In this document: positions 16,158-24,993 of the stretch, in pieces | How positions within the stretch are numbered: position 1 is the first letter of the stretch | How the letters are laid out: every line of letters starts with the position of its first letter | Source of the DNA: Geobacteraceae bacterium | GTDB taxonomy: Bacteria > Desulfobacterota > Desulfuromonadia > Geobacterales > Geobacteraceae | Length of the DNA stretch: 52,782 nucleotides | Direction: 5' to 3' | Assembly (NCBI GenBank): GCA_029975275.1 | Contig: JARKPN010000164.1 | Location: 1 to 52,782 of the forward strand | Program-made: the position numbers and the translations under genes | The notes under the pieces: model-generated | Told to the model about the DNA's origin: nothing | The model's input: the letters and a program-made list of their open reading frames with translations, nothing else | The model's database searches: none

Positions 16158-17921
16158 TTACCCCCCGAGCTTGGAGCGCTTGAAGTAGTGGGTGTGGAGC
16201 AGGTGATGCGCCTTTTCACTCAGAGGTTTGCCGAGAAATTTCTCGTAAAGCTCAATAATGTAAGGGTTTTCGTGGGATTTGCGCAGCTTTTTGCCTGCGT
16301 CCTCATCGTAGAGAACCTTGGTTCTTTTCTTGAGGAGTTCCACGTCGCCGTGGTGATAGGGCTGACCGCCACCGCCGATGCAGCCGCCGGGGCAGGACAT
16401 TATTTCAATCGCATGGAATTCGGACTTGCCTGCGCGGACTTCCTCGAGGAGCTTGCGGGCGTTGCCGAGTTCGTGAGCGATACCGATGTTGAGGGTATGC
16501 GGTCCGACCTGAACCTTGGCGGAACGGATGCCTTCCATACCGCGGACGGCTTCGAAGTCAACCTTCTCAAGGGTCTGGCCGGTTGCCAGTTCGTAAGCGG
16601 TTCTGAGGGCCGCCTCGATAACACCGCCGGTGGCGCCGAAGATCGGAGCCGCGCCGGTGGACTCGCCCAGAGGAGCATCGAAATCTTCGTCGGGAAGGTT
16701 GGCGAAATCGATGTTCATGCGCTTGATGAGGCGTGCGAGTTCACGGGTGGTGATGGAGTAGTCGACGTCCGGGTTGCCGTTGACCTTGAACTCGGGACGA
16801 TCGCACTCGTACTTCTTGGCGAGGCAGGGCATGATGGAAACGACCACCATCTTCTCCCTGGGCACGCCGATGAGCTCCGAGAAGTAGGACTTGGCAATGG
16901 AGCCGAACATCTGCTGCGGAGACTTGGCTGACGAGGGAACGTCGAGCAGGTCAGGGAACTGGTGCTCGAAGAATTTGACCCATGCCGGGCAGCAGGAGGT
17001 AAGGATCGGCAGTTTGACGGTCTTGTCGCCGTCCAGGTAGCGGGTCAGCCTGTCAAGGAACTCGGAGCCCTCTTCCATGATGGTGAGGTCGGCCGCGAAG
17101 TCGGTGTCGAATACGTAGTTGAAGCCGAGCCGGCGAAGGGCGGCGGCCATTTTGCCGGTGACGGAAACGCCCGGCTCCATGCCGAGGTCTTCGCCCAGAG
17201 CGGCGCGCACCGCCGGAGCGGTCTGAACGACCGTGATTTTTTCGGGATCGGCAAGGGCATCGACGATCTCCCAGGTGTGATCACGCTCAACCAGGGCGCC
17301 CACCGGACAGACGGCGGTGCACTGGCCGCAGAAGGTGCAGACGGAGTCTTCGAGGTTCATCTCGAAGGCCGGAGCAACCACCGCGTTGAATCCCCTGTTG
17401 ACGCCGGTAAGGACGCCGCAGGTCTGAACGTCGTTGCACATGGTCTCGCAACGACGGCACATGATACATTTGTCCATGTCACGGATGATGGAAGGAGAGA
17501 CGTCCTTCCGGTAGGTGGACATGACGCCTTCGTAGCGTACCTCACGAAGGGCGAATTTCTCGGCGATATCCTGCAGTTCGCATTCGCCGGACTTCTGGCA
17601 GGTGAGACAGTCCTTCGGGTGGTCGGAGAGCATGAGCTCGAGGACGGTCTTGCGGGCGTTCAGGACCCTCATGGTGTTGGTCTTGACGACCATGCCGTCG
17701 GTAACCGGAGTGGCGCACGCCGGGGCAAGGTTCTTGCGGCCCTCCACTTCCACGACGCAAATGCGGCAGGAAGCGGCCATGTTGTTCACCGCCAGTTCCT
17801 CGAGGTTGAGAAAGCAGAGGGTCGGGACATCCACGTTCAGCTTCTTGGCGGCATCAAGGATCATGCTGCCCTGCGGAACTTCGGTCTGTTTACCATCGAT
17901 GGTAATTTTCAACATAGACAT
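16158..17921 (-). CDS. hydA: NAD-linked [FeFe] hydrogenase catalytic subunit HydA
   Basis: The protein has 587 residues. A NuoG-like N-terminus binds [2Fe-2S] (C36, C52, C55, C69), a His-Cys [4Fe-4S] (H101, C105, C108, C114) and two ferredoxin clusters (152-162 and 195-205). The H-cluster domain has all three signatures in full: LTSCCPAW near 307-314, MPCLAKKYE near 364-372 and MSCPGGCIGGGGQP near 508-521. The proton-transfer Cys is present, in contrast to the sensory paralogue near the left end. A short C-terminal iron-hydrogenase small-subunit-like tail ends the protein. With HydB and HydC it should form a soluble group A3 enzyme that couples H2 to NADH and often to ferredoxin by bifurcation. 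The SD (AAAGGAG) lies nine bases upstream. Confidence 0.96.
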   Translation of the reverse strand: MSMLKITIDGKQTEVPQGSMILDAAKKLNVDVPTLCFLNLEELAVNNMAASCRICVVEVEGRKNLAPACATPVTDGMVVKTNTMRVLNARKTVLELMLSDHPKDCLTCQKSGECELQDIAEKFALREVRYEGVMSTYRKDVSPSIIRDMDKCIMCRRCETMCNDVQTCGVLTGVNRGFNAVVAPAFEMNLEDSVCTFCGQCTAVCPVGALVERDHTWEIVDALADPEKITVVQTAPAVRAALGEDLGMEPGVSVTGKMAAALRRLGFNYVFDTDFAADLTIMEEGSEFLDRLTRYLDGDKTVKLPILTSCCPAWVKFFEHQFPDLLDVPSSAKSPQQMFGSIAKSYFSELIGVPREKMVVVSIMPCLAKKYECDRPEFKVNGNPDVDYSITTRELARLIKRMNIDFANLPDEDFDAPLGESTGAAPIFGATGGVIEAALRTAYELATGQTLEKVDFEAVRGMEGIRSAKVQVGPHTLNIGIAHELGNARKLLEEVRAGKSEFHAIEIMSCPGGCIGGGGQPYHHGDVELLKKRTKVLYDEDAGKKLRKSHENPYIIELYEKFLGKPLSEKAHHLLHTHYFKRSKLGG

Positions 17922-17941
17922 GTATATGAGCTCCTTTCAAT

Positions 17942-19411
17942 TTATTGCTTAACGATTGCGCCGAACTTGCACTTGTCGATACATGCGCCGCACTTGATGC
18001 AGACCGCCTGATCAATGGTGTGGACTTCCTTCACCTTGCCGGAGATGCAGTTGACGGGGCATACGCGTGCGCACAGGGTACAACCGACGCACTTCTCGGG
18101 AATGATGACGATTTCGAGCAGGTTCGAACAGACGCCTGCCGGGCACTTCTTGTCGCGCACGTGGGCGATGTACTCGTCCGCAAAGGTGTTCATGGTGGAC
18201 AGGACCGGGTTGGGCATGGTCTGGCCGAGGCCGCACAGGGCGGTGTCCTTGATGTTGACGGCGAGGCTCTTCAGTTTTTCGAAGTCGGCTTCGGAGCCCT
18301 GTCCGAGACAGATCTTGTCGAGGGTCTCCCAGAGACGCTTGGAACCGATGCGGCAGGGGGTACATTTGCCGCAGGTCTCATCCATGGTGAAGTCCAGGAA
18401 GAACTTGGCGATATCCACCATGCAGGTGTCTTCGTCCATGACGATCATGCCGCCTGAGCCCATCATGGAGTTCTTCGCGAGGAGGTTGTCGTAGTCGATG
18501 GGTACGTCGGCGTCCTTGTAGGTCAGGGCGCCGCCGGAAGGACCACCGGTCTGAACGGCCTTGAACTGCTTGCCGTCGGGACAACCGCCGCCGATTTCAA
18601 AGATGACTTCCTTCAGGGTGATGCCCATCGGAACTTCGATCAGACCCACGTTGGTGATCTTGCCTGCCAGCGCGAACACCTTCGTGCCCTTGGACTTCTC
18701 GGTGCCGATGGAGGAGAACCAGTCAGCGCCCTTCACGAGGATTGCCGGGATGTTGGCGAAGGTTTCCACGTTGTTCACGATGGTCGGCTTCTGCCAGTAG
18801 CCGGCGTTTGCGGGGAAGGGAGGCTTGGTGTAGGGCTCGCCGCGGCTGCCTTCCATGGAGCGGATGAGCGCGGTTTCCTCACCACAGACGAATGCGCCTG
18901 CGCCGTACTTCAGTTCGATGTCGAAGCTGAAGCCGGAACCAAGGATGTTCTGGCCGAGCACACCGTACTCACGCGCGTCGTCGATGGCCTTCTTGAGACG
19001 CTTGATGGCCAGCGGATACTCGGCGCGGATGTAAACGACGCCGATGGAGGCGCCGATGGCATAGCCGCAGAGGGCCATGGCCTCGACCACCGAGTGGGGA
19101 TCGCCCTCAAGAACGGCGCGGTCCATGAACGCGCCCGGGTCGCCTTCGTCGGCGTTACAGACGACGTACTTCTGGTCGGCCTGGTTGGCGGCGGCGAAGC
19201 TCCACTTGGTACCGGTGGGGAAACCGCCCCCCCCACGGCCACGGATACCGGATTTCTTCACTTCATCAATGACCGCGGCGGGGGTACTGGCGGTGATTGC
19301 GTTGGCAAGGGCCTCGTAGCCGCGGACTCCGAGGTAATCCTCGATGTTCTCGGGATCAATAAAACCACAGTTTCTGGTGGCGATTCTCAACTGTTTTTTC
19401 GATGAATCCAT
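17942..19411 (-). CDS. hydB: Hydrogenase NADH-binding subunit HydB (NuoF-like)
   Basis: The protein has 489 residues. It has the NuoF flavin and NADH sites: GRGGGGFPTGTKW near residue 55 and the GAGAFVCGEETALI segment near 170. The [4Fe-4S] site is ETCGKCTPCRIG with a later Cys. The C-terminus adds two ferredoxin-type clusters, CVGCTLCARVCP and CIKCGACIDKC, which true NuoF lacks. The N-terminal thioredoxin-like [2Fe-2S] domain found in many HydB proteins is absent here and is instead encoded by the gene just upstream. It carries electrons between NADH, FMN and the hydrogenase subunit, and this four-cluster layout is that of electron-bifurcating enzymes. Twenty bases separate it from hydA. It could also serve the formate dehydrogenase, which lacks its own NuoF-like partner here. 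Confidence 0.95.
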   Translation of the reverse strand: MDSSKKQLRIATRNCGFIDPENIEDYLGVRGYEALANAITASTPAAVIDEVKKSGIRGRGGGGFPTGTKWSFAAANQADQKYVVCNADEGDPGAFMDRAVLEGDPHSVVEAMALCGYAIGASIGVVYIRAEYPLAIKRLKKAIDDAREYGVLGQNILGSGFSFDIELKYGAGAFVCGEETALIRSMEGSRGEPYTKPPFPANAGYWQKPTIVNNVETFANIPAILVKGADWFSSIGTEKSKGTKVFALAGKITNVGLIEVPMGITLKEVIFEIGGGCPDGKQFKAVQTGGPSGGALTYKDADVPIDYDNLLAKNSMMGSGGMIVMDEDTCMVDIAKFFLDFTMDETCGKCTPCRIGSKRLWETLDKICLGQGSEADFEKLKSLAVNIKDTALCGLGQTMPNPVLSTMNTFADEYIAHVRDKKCPAGVCSNLLEIVIIPEKCVGCTLCARVCPVNCISGKVKEVHTIDQAVCIKCGACIDKCKFGAIVKQ

Positions 19412-19431
19412 TCTCGAACTCCTCCCCTTGT

Positions 19432-19812
19432 TTATAATTCAACCCTGATATAATTGACGGGAATCACGGTGCCGCAAACCTCACCGCTCTTCAGGTACTT
19501 CTGCACCAGTTCCCTGGCGCCGGTTTCGTCCAGCTTGCCGAAGCAGACAGGGTCTTTGCCGGGCAGAGTTACGACAACTGTCGGCTCGGAATGACAGTAG
19601 GTCATGCAGCCGGACTGCATGAATTCCACATTGCCGATCCCCTGCTTGGCGGATTCTTCCTTCATCGCTTCCAGGATCACCTTGCCGCCGGAAGCGATGC
19701 TGCAGGTGGCAAGGGACACGTTGACGAGGATCTTGTCCTTTTTCGCAGCCTGTTTTGCCTTGTAATCTTCCTGGAACTTCCTGAGATCAGCTATTGATTG
19801 AATTTTTGCCAT
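19432..19812 (-). CDS. Thioredoxin-like [2Fe-2S] subunit of the hydrogenase (HydB N-domain as separate protein)
   Basis: This protein has 126 residues and opens with a helical charged segment (RKFQEDYKAKQAAKKDK). A thioredoxin-like [2Fe-2S] domain follows, with cysteines in ATCSIASG, SGCMTYC and, unusually, one more near the end (GEVCG). It corresponds to the N-terminal domain that is fused to HydB in Thermotoga-type enzymes. Here it lies between hydC and hydB with about 20 bases on each side, so the complex probably has four kinds of subunit, as described for the Thermoanaerobacter tengcongensis enzyme. It should relay electrons close to FMN. The SD is AAGGAG. Confidence 0.88.
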   Translation of the reverse strand: MAKIQSIADLRKFQEDYKAKQAAKKDKILVNVSLATCSIASGGKVILEAMKEESAKQGIGNVEFMQSGCMTYCHSEPTVVVTLPGKDPVCFGKLDETGARELVQKYLKSGEVCGTVIPVNYIRVEL

Positions 19813-19837
19813 GATCTAGCTCCTTCGGTTCTATGAA

Positions 19838-20356
19838 TTAATATTCAGCGATGATGTTCTTGACCTGGTCGGGCGTCACGTGAGCGTAGACCTTCTCGCC
19901 GACCGTCAGAATCGGAGCCAGAGCGCAGGCGCCGACGCAACGGAGACAGTCGATGGAGAACTTGCCGTCTTGAGTAACCTCGCCGACCTCGACACCGAGG
20001 GCCTCTTTGAAGGCCTCGACGACCTTTTCAGCACCCTTGACGAAGCAGGCGGTACCCATGCAGATGGAGATGGGATACTTGCCCTTGGGCACCATGGTGA
20101 AGAAGGTGTAGAAGCTGACGACACCGTACACCTTGGCCAGGGAGACTCCCATGTAGTCGGCCACGAACTGCTGCACTTCCTTGGGCAGGTAGCCGAACAG
20201 GCTCTGGGCCTTGTGAAGCACGGTCACCAGATGGCCTTCCTTGGTGGGAAGCTGGGCGATGAATTCTTCCAGTTCCTTGTAGAGCGTTGCGGGCAGCGTT
20301 GCACGATCCGGAAGTCTGCATTCACCTGTTAACTGACACGTTGATCCTGATTGCAT
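19838..20356 (-). CDS. hydC: Hydrogenase subunit HydC (NuoE-like [2Fe-2S] protein)
   Basis: The protein has 172 residues, the size of NuoE. A helical N-terminal part with LVTVLHKAQSLFGYLPKEVQQFVA precedes the thioredoxin-like [2Fe-2S] domain. The four cysteines are in SICMGTAC near residues 100-107 and in DCLRCVGACALAP near 138-148. It is the first gene of hydC-(2Fe-2S)-hydB-hydA and is read from a pair of promoters further upstream. The SD is GGAGAGG. The N-terminus has two extra cysteines (CQLTGEC) not needed for the family fold. The protein is expected to bind HydB and pass electrons between it and the hydrogenase subunit. Confidence 0.95.
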   Translation of the reverse strand: MQSGSTCQLTGECRLPDRATLPATLYKELEEFIAQLPTKEGHLVTVLHKAQSLFGYLPKEVQQFVADYMGVSLAKVYGVVSFYTFFTMVPKGKYPISICMGTACFVKGAEKVVEAFKEALGVEVGEVTQDGKFSIDCLRCVGACALAPILTVGEKVYAHVTPDQVKNIIAEY

Positions 20357-20676
20357 AGCGAATAACCTCTCCTTTCGTTGTTGGCCAAACGGTTTCTTTG
20401 GCCTTTGTTTAACCCGAGTTCATACTTAACTTCCTGCTACATGGGGTAAGCGGACAAACAAGGTTACACTCGGAATAAAAGAGCAGATGATACAGCAATG
20501 CCCCGGACACAGCCAGACACTGAAAAAGCCGTCATGGCATTCTGTCTGAAGCGGCTCGGGTGCGACCCGGTACGTCGCGGAGAAATCTTCCGACGGACCC
20601 TTGACACCAATCGTCGTTGTAAACGACTGAAATAATACACTTTTTCTCTCCGGCCGTCACTCTCCGGCCGCGCGGG

Positions 20677-20705
20677 ATTTCACCATAAGTCCAACTATTT
20701 GTCAA
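20677..20705 (-). promoter_or_regulatory. Promoter P1 of the hydrogenase operon
   Basis: On the minus strand TTGACA, a perfect -35, is followed after 17 bases by TGAAAT. The surrounding 31 bases match those around promoter P2 at 25 positions. Transcription would begin about 310 bases before hydC. Confidence 0.5.
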
Positions 20706-20941
20706 GGTTATTTTGCCCGGCCCGCGGACAAAAGAGACGGTGTTCCGTAGTGCTGAATTCAGAAAAATAAAACGACATTCTCTCGGCAGTTCCGCCCACG
20801 TGCGGCTTGAAGTGGAAAAAGCGCACAGCATCCACACCTTTAACCCTGCGGGCTGATTTCAACTGAAGGAGATAAATCTCAGGCTGGTTCGTACTTGCTT
20901 CGCAGGAAAGACACCCGGCTCAGTTAGTCTTATTAGAAGGA

Positions 20942-20970
20942 ATTCCATCATAAGTAAAATTTATTGTCAA
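20942..20970 (-). promoter_or_regulatory. Promoter P2, upstream duplicate of P1
   Basis: TTGACA on the minus strand is followed after 17 bases by TGGAAT. Spacing and much of the spacer match P1. The conserved ACTTATG inside both spacers, beyond what a promoter needs, suggests a regulator-binding site was copied along with it. Confidence 0.45.
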
Positions 20971-21080
20971 GGTAATTTTTTCGCGTAATTACCTGTTTAT
21001 TCGCTACTTTTTTATCAATTCGACACCTCCGGGAAGGGGGCGGGACGATAAGAAGTCGGCGCGCGCGCCTGATACCGGTT

Positions 21081-21560
21081 TCACTTGACCGTATACCAGA
21101 ACTTGGCGCTGCGGACCTTGCCGTCCTTCAGTTTGAACTTTGCTAACACACCGTATTTCCCTTTTTTGGAAAGGTCGAAATCCGCTCCGAAGTGCCCCTC
21201 CATACCCATCAGATCCTTCACCTGCTCGGATTTGTCCGGTCCGATGACCTTGACCTTCACCTCACCCGTGGTCAGGGGGGTGCCGCTCTTGGCATCCTTG
21301 AACTCCACCATGAGGTGGTGGGTCTCTTTCATCCCCTTGGGCATCTCCATCTTCATGATCTTCATGTGTTCTTTCATGTCCATGACCTTGAAGGTCGTCT
21401 TGACCCCGTCAACCACCTCGTCATGGGCAGCCGCGCCCTTGCCCGCCATGCCGCGGTGGTCCATGTGTTTTGGGCCGTGGCCGTGCTGGTCCGCGTTCGC
21501 CGCCATTGGCGCCGTCACGGCGAATGCCAGTGTTGCAATTAATGCCGCAGTTCTTTTCAT
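21081..21560 (-). CDS. His/Met-rich periplasmic protein of a metal efflux locus
   Basis: The protein has 159 residues. A clear signal peptide (MKRTAALIATLAFAVTAPMAANA) is followed by a His-rich stretch (DQHGHGPKHMDH) and then a Met-rich segment with MDMKEHMKIMKMEMPKGMKE. The second half looks like a small beta domain (GEVKVKVIGPDKS, FGADFDLSKKGKYG). Such His/Met motifs bind Cu(I), Ag(I) or similar ions in the periplasm. It is the last gene of the pump operon, after the RND pump and a repeat element. It could act like CusF or CopC as a periplasmic metal carrier, but it is not a recognisable CusF. I did not assign a named family. Confidence 0.75.
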   Translation of the reverse strand: MKRTAALIATLAFAVTAPMAANADQHGHGPKHMDHRGMAGKGAAAHDEVVDGVKTTFKVMDMKEHMKIMKMEMPKGMKETHHLMVEFKDAKSGTPLTTGEVKVKVIGPDKSEQVKDLMGMEGHFGADFDLSKKGKYGVLAKFKLKDGKVRSAKFWYTVK

Positions 21561-21626
21561 CTTATGTCTCCTTTATAAATTGGATGTCCGGGCGGGGTGA
21601 TCCCGGCCCCTACACCTGGCTGGTGT

Positions 21627-21831
21627 CCGCCCGGAAACTCCGGGAAAACTCCCGTGAGGGCCGAGCCGGGGCTTTCACGGAACCTCTCGTGCGGAACCCA
21701 TGCACATTTGAGGGATATGGCCCGATTCCGGCACGCCAGCCCTTGTTTCACTGAAGTCCGGCGTCCGATTGCGAGAGGCTTCGGGGGAGTTCCGGCCCGG
21801 CCCCAACCGACGCTTTTCGGACGGAACCCAC
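21627..21831 (+). repeat. Dispersed structured repeat, copy A
   Basis: This copy fills almost all of the spacer between the RND pump gene and the His/Met-rich protein. It shares long blocks with copy B, for example GGGGCTTTCACGGA, CCTCTCGTGCGGAACCC and GAAGTCCGGCGTCCGATT. The two halves are partly complementary (CTCTCGT near the middle left, GCGAGAG on the right; GCCGGGGC against GGCCCC), so a long imperfect hairpin is expected. It contains no reading frame of its own. Confidence 0.75.
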
Positions 21832-24800
21832 CTAATGTTTCATCCCCGAATACTTCAGCCTCCCCTTTTTCAGATCCCGGTTTTTCATCAGGAGGAAGAT
21901 GACCGGGGTCATGATGAGGACGTGTATCGCCGACGAGATCATACCGCCGATCATCGGCGTGGCAATGGGCTTCATCACGTCGGCCCCGGTGCCGCTGGAC
22001 CACATTATCGGCACCAGGCCGAGGAGAGCCACGGCCACGGTCATGAGCTTCGGCCGCAGGCGGAGCACGGCCCCCTCGAAGGTGGCCTCATGGATATCCC
22101 GCTCGGTCACCGGCCCCCTCAGGAGACGCTTGTCCAGGGCCTCATGGAGATAGATCACCATCACCACCCCGGTCTCCACCGCCACCCCGTAGAGGGCGAT
22201 GAACCCGACCCAGACCGCCACCGACATGTTGTACCCCAGCAGCCAGACCAAGTAGACCCCGCCGACCAGGGCGAAGGGGACCGAGAGCATGACCATGGAC
22301 GCCTCCAGTGCCGAGTGGAAGGTGAAGTAGAGGAGGATGAAGATGATCAGCATCCCGGCGGGGACCAGGATCTGGAGCCGCTGTTTGGCCCGGATCTGGT
22401 TTTCCCACTGGCCGGACCAGGCCACGTAGTAACCGGGCGGCAGCTTGAGCTGTTCCTCCAGCGTCTGCTTGGCCTCGTTGACGAAGCCCCCCATGTCGCG
22501 GCCCCTGACGTTGAGGAACACGATGGAGCGGAGCAGCCCGCCCTCGCTGTTGATCTCCGGAGCGCCGGTGGAGACCGTGAGTTTCGTGACCTGTGACAGC
22601 GGCACCTGGGCGCCGTCCATGCCTGAAACGAGCATCCGTTGGATTGCCGGGATGTTGTCCCGGTAGTCGCGCAGGTAGCGGATCCGGATCGGGAAGCGGT
22701 CCCGCCCTTCCACCGAGGTGGTGAGCCGCTCGCCCCCCAGCGCGGTCTCGATCACGTCCTGGATGTCCCCCACGTTGGCGCCGTAGCGGGCCGCGGCCTC
22801 CCGGTCCACGTCGATGTCGATGTAGTTGCCGCCCGTGACCCGTTCCGCCACCACGTCGGCCGCACCCGGCACGGTCTTGAGTATCCCCTCGGCCTGCACC
22901 GCCAGCCCCTTGAGAACGTTCAGGTCGTCGCCGAAGATCTTGACCCCCAGGTCGGTCCTGACCCCGGTGGAGAGCATGTTGATCCGGTTTATGATCGGCT
23001 GGGTCCAGCCGTTGCGCACGCCCGGGATCTGGAGCTTGGCGTCCAGCTCCGCCACGATGTCGTTCTTGGTGACGCCCGGCCGCCACTGCTCCCTGGGCTT
23101 GAGGATGATGATGCTCTCGAACATGGAGACCGGCGCCGGGTCGGTGGAGGTCTCGGCCCGTCCCACCTTGCCCAGCACGTGCTCCACCTCGGGGACGCTC
23201 TTGATGATCCTGTCCTGGACCTGGATGAGCCGCTTGGCCTCGGTGATGGAAACATTGGGGAGGGTCACCGGCATGTAGAGGAGCGACCCCTCGTCCAGGG
23301 GGGGCATGAACTCGCTGCCGATGGACATGAACATGGGGACAGCAACGGCCAGGGCCGCGACGTTCAGGGCTATGGTGGTCTTCTTGTACTTCAGCACCCA
23401 TCGGATTACCGGCGAATAGAGCCTGATGAAGAAGCTCGACACCGGGTTGGCACTCTCGGGCGGCATCCTGCCGCGCATGAACCAGTACATCAGCACCGGA
23501 ACCAGGGTGATGGCGATGATTGCCGAACCTATCATGGAGAAAGTTTTGGTAAAGGCCAGCGGATGGAACAGCTTTCCCTCCTGCCCCTCCAGCAGGAACA
23601 CCGGCACGAACGAGAGGATGATGATGGCCAGGGAGAAGAAGATGGCCCGGCCGACCTGCTTGGCCGAAGCGATGACCACCTCCAGCCGCTTTTCCTTCCG
23701 TTCCCCGGGCGGGAGCTCCGACAGGTGGCGGTAGCAGTTCTCCACCATGATGACGCCCGCGTCCACCAGCACCCCGATGGCGATGGCGATGCCGCCCAGG
23801 GACATGATGTTGGAGGTCACTCCCATCAGCTTCATGGTTATAAAGGAGATCAGGACCGCGATGGGGAGGGTCAGGACGATGACCAGGGCGCTCTGGAAGT
23901 GGAGCAGGAACACCAGCACCACCAGAGAGACCACGATGGATTCCTCGGTCAGCGCCCGCTTCAGGGTGTCGATGGCCCGCTCGATCAGGTCGGAACGGTC
24001 ATAGGAGACTATGATCTTCACCCCGGGCGGTAGCCCCTTTTCCAGGGACGCGATCTTCTCCTTGACCCGGTCGATGACGTCCTTGGCGTTCTCGCCGTAG
24101 CGCATGACGATGATGCCGCCCACCGCCTCGCCTTCGCCGTTCATGTCCAGCAGACCGCGGCGGATGGCTCCACCCATCTGCACGTTCCCGAGGTTTTTGA
24201 GGTAAATGGGCGTGCCACGCATGTCGGCGCCGACCACGATGTCTTCCAGGTCTTTGGTCGACTGGATGTATCCCCTCCCCCGGATCAGATACTCGGCGTC
24301 GGCCTGCTCCAGCAGCCTGCCGCCCACGTCCTTGTTGGAACGCTGCACCGCCTCCATCACCTGGCCGACCTTGATGTTGTAGGACCAGAGCTTGTGGGGG
24401 TCCAGATCGATCTGGTATTCGCGCACGAAACCGCCGATGGAGGCAACCTCGGCCACGCCCGGCACCGTGTTCAGCTGGTAGCGCACGAACCAGTCCTGCA
24501 GGGTCCGGAGCTGTTCCAGGTCGTACCCCTCTCCCTCGATGGTGTACCAGTAGACGTGCCCCACGCCGGTGCCGTCCGGCCCCAGGGTCGGGGTCACCCC
24601 CGGCGGGAGGAGCGACGCGGCGTAGTTGAGCCGCTCCAGCACCCTGGTCCTGGCCCAGTAGATGTCGGCCTTGTCCTCGAAGATCACGTAGATCATGGAA
24701 AAGCCGAAGGCGCTCGACGCCCGCACCGCCCGCACCTGGGGGAGCCCCTGGAGGTTGACCGCCAGCGGATAGGTGACCTGGTCCTCCACCACCTGGGGTG

Positions 24801-24969
24801 AGCGGCCGGGATACTCGGTGAACACGATCACCTGGTTGTCGGACAGGTCTGGGATGGCGTCCACCGGCGTCTTATAGACCGCCCAGATCCCCCAGGCGAT
24901 TACCAGAGTAAAAACCGACAGTACGATGACCCGGTTGCGGGCCGAGTATTCGATGATTTTTTCAATCAT
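21832..24969 (-). CDS. cusA: CusA/CzcA-type heavy-metal RND efflux pump
   Basis: The protein has 1045 residues, the usual size of HME-RND pumps, and would form the inner-membrane trimer that drives metal export with the proton gradient. Twelve membrane helices are laid out in the RND pattern, with two large periplasmic loops. Typical segments are the opening MIEKIIEYSARNRVIVL, FEDKADIYWARTRVLERL in the first porter loop, and GIAIAIGVLVDAGVIMVENC in helix 4, which holds the Asp of the proton relay. The Met-rich features and overall family resemble CusA/SilA (Cu+ and Ag+) more than CzcA, but the ion is not certain. The SD AAGGA lies six bases before the start, 24 bases after cusB. Confidence 0.93.
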   Translation of the reverse strand: MIEKIIEYSARNRVIVLSVFTLVIAWGIWAVYKTPVDAIPDLSDNQVIVFTEYPGRSPQVVEDQVTYPLAVNLQGLPQVRAVRASSAFGFSMIYVIFEDKADIYWARTRVLERLNYAASLLPPGVTPTLGPDGTGVGHVYWYTIEGEGYDLEQLRTLQDWFVRYQLNTVPGVAEVASIGGFVREYQIDLDPHKLWSYNIKVGQVMEAVQRSNKDVGGRLLEQADAEYLIRGRGYIQSTKDLEDIVVGADMRGTPIYLKNLGNVQMGGAIRRGLLDMNGEGEAVGGIIVMRYGENAKDVIDRVKEKIASLEKGLPPGVKIIVSYDRSDLIERAIDTLKRALTEESIVVSLVVLVFLLHFQSALVIVLTLPIAVLISFITMKLMGVTSNIMSLGGIAIAIGVLVDAGVIMVENCYRHLSELPPGERKEKRLEVVIASAKQVGRAIFFSLAIIILSFVPVFLLEGQEGKLFHPLAFTKTFSMIGSAIIAITLVPVLMYWFMRGRMPPESANPVSSFFIRLYSPVIRWVLKYKKTTIALNVAALAVAVPMFMSIGSEFMPPLDEGSLLYMPVTLPNVSITEAKRLIQVQDRIIKSVPEVEHVLGKVGRAETSTDPAPVSMFESIIILKPREQWRPGVTKNDIVAELDAKLQIPGVRNGWTQPIINRINMLSTGVRTDLGVKIFGDDLNVLKGLAVQAEGILKTVPGAADVVAERVTGGNYIDIDVDREAAARYGANVGDIQDVIETALGGERLTTSVEGRDRFPIRIRYLRDYRDNIPAIQRMLVSGMDGAQVPLSQVTKLTVSTGAPEINSEGGLLRSIVFLNVRGRDMGGFVNEAKQTLEEQLKLPPGYYVAWSGQWENQIRAKQRLQILVPAGMLIIFILLYFTFHSALEASMVMLSVPFALVGGVYLVWLLGYNMSVAVWVGFIALYGVAVETGVVMVIYLHEALDKRLLRGPVTERDIHEATFEGAVLRLRPKLMTVAVALLGLVPIMWSSGTGADVMKPIATPMIGGMISSAIHVLIMTPVIFLLMKNRDLKKGRLKYSGMKH

Positions 24970-24993
24970 AAAAAATCCTTGCGCCTGCCTTCA

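Larger units (their letters stand above)
20357..21080. other. Long leader and promoter region of the hydrogenase operon
   Basis: These 724 bases contain no convincing gene. On the minus strand they hold two similar promoters (20677-20705 and 20942-20970) about 265 bp apart. A small inverted repeat, GTCGTT-GTA-AACGAC, lies near 20613-20627, and CTCCGGCCG occurs twice near 20650-20670. The last 150 bases before the metal-protein gene are A/T-rich. A leader of about 300 bases would precede hydC, long enough to hold regulatory structure, but no known riboswitch was recognised. Confidence 0.5.

Noticed and set aside
20532-20837. Minus-strand reading frame of 101 codons upstream of hydC
   Set aside because: Its start lies at an odd place, the composition is not protein-like, and it overlaps promoter P1.
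22639-24033. Long plus-strand reading frame opposite cusA
   Set aside because: Antisense shadow with His/Asp-rich, low-complexity translation; the minus frame is a full RND pump.
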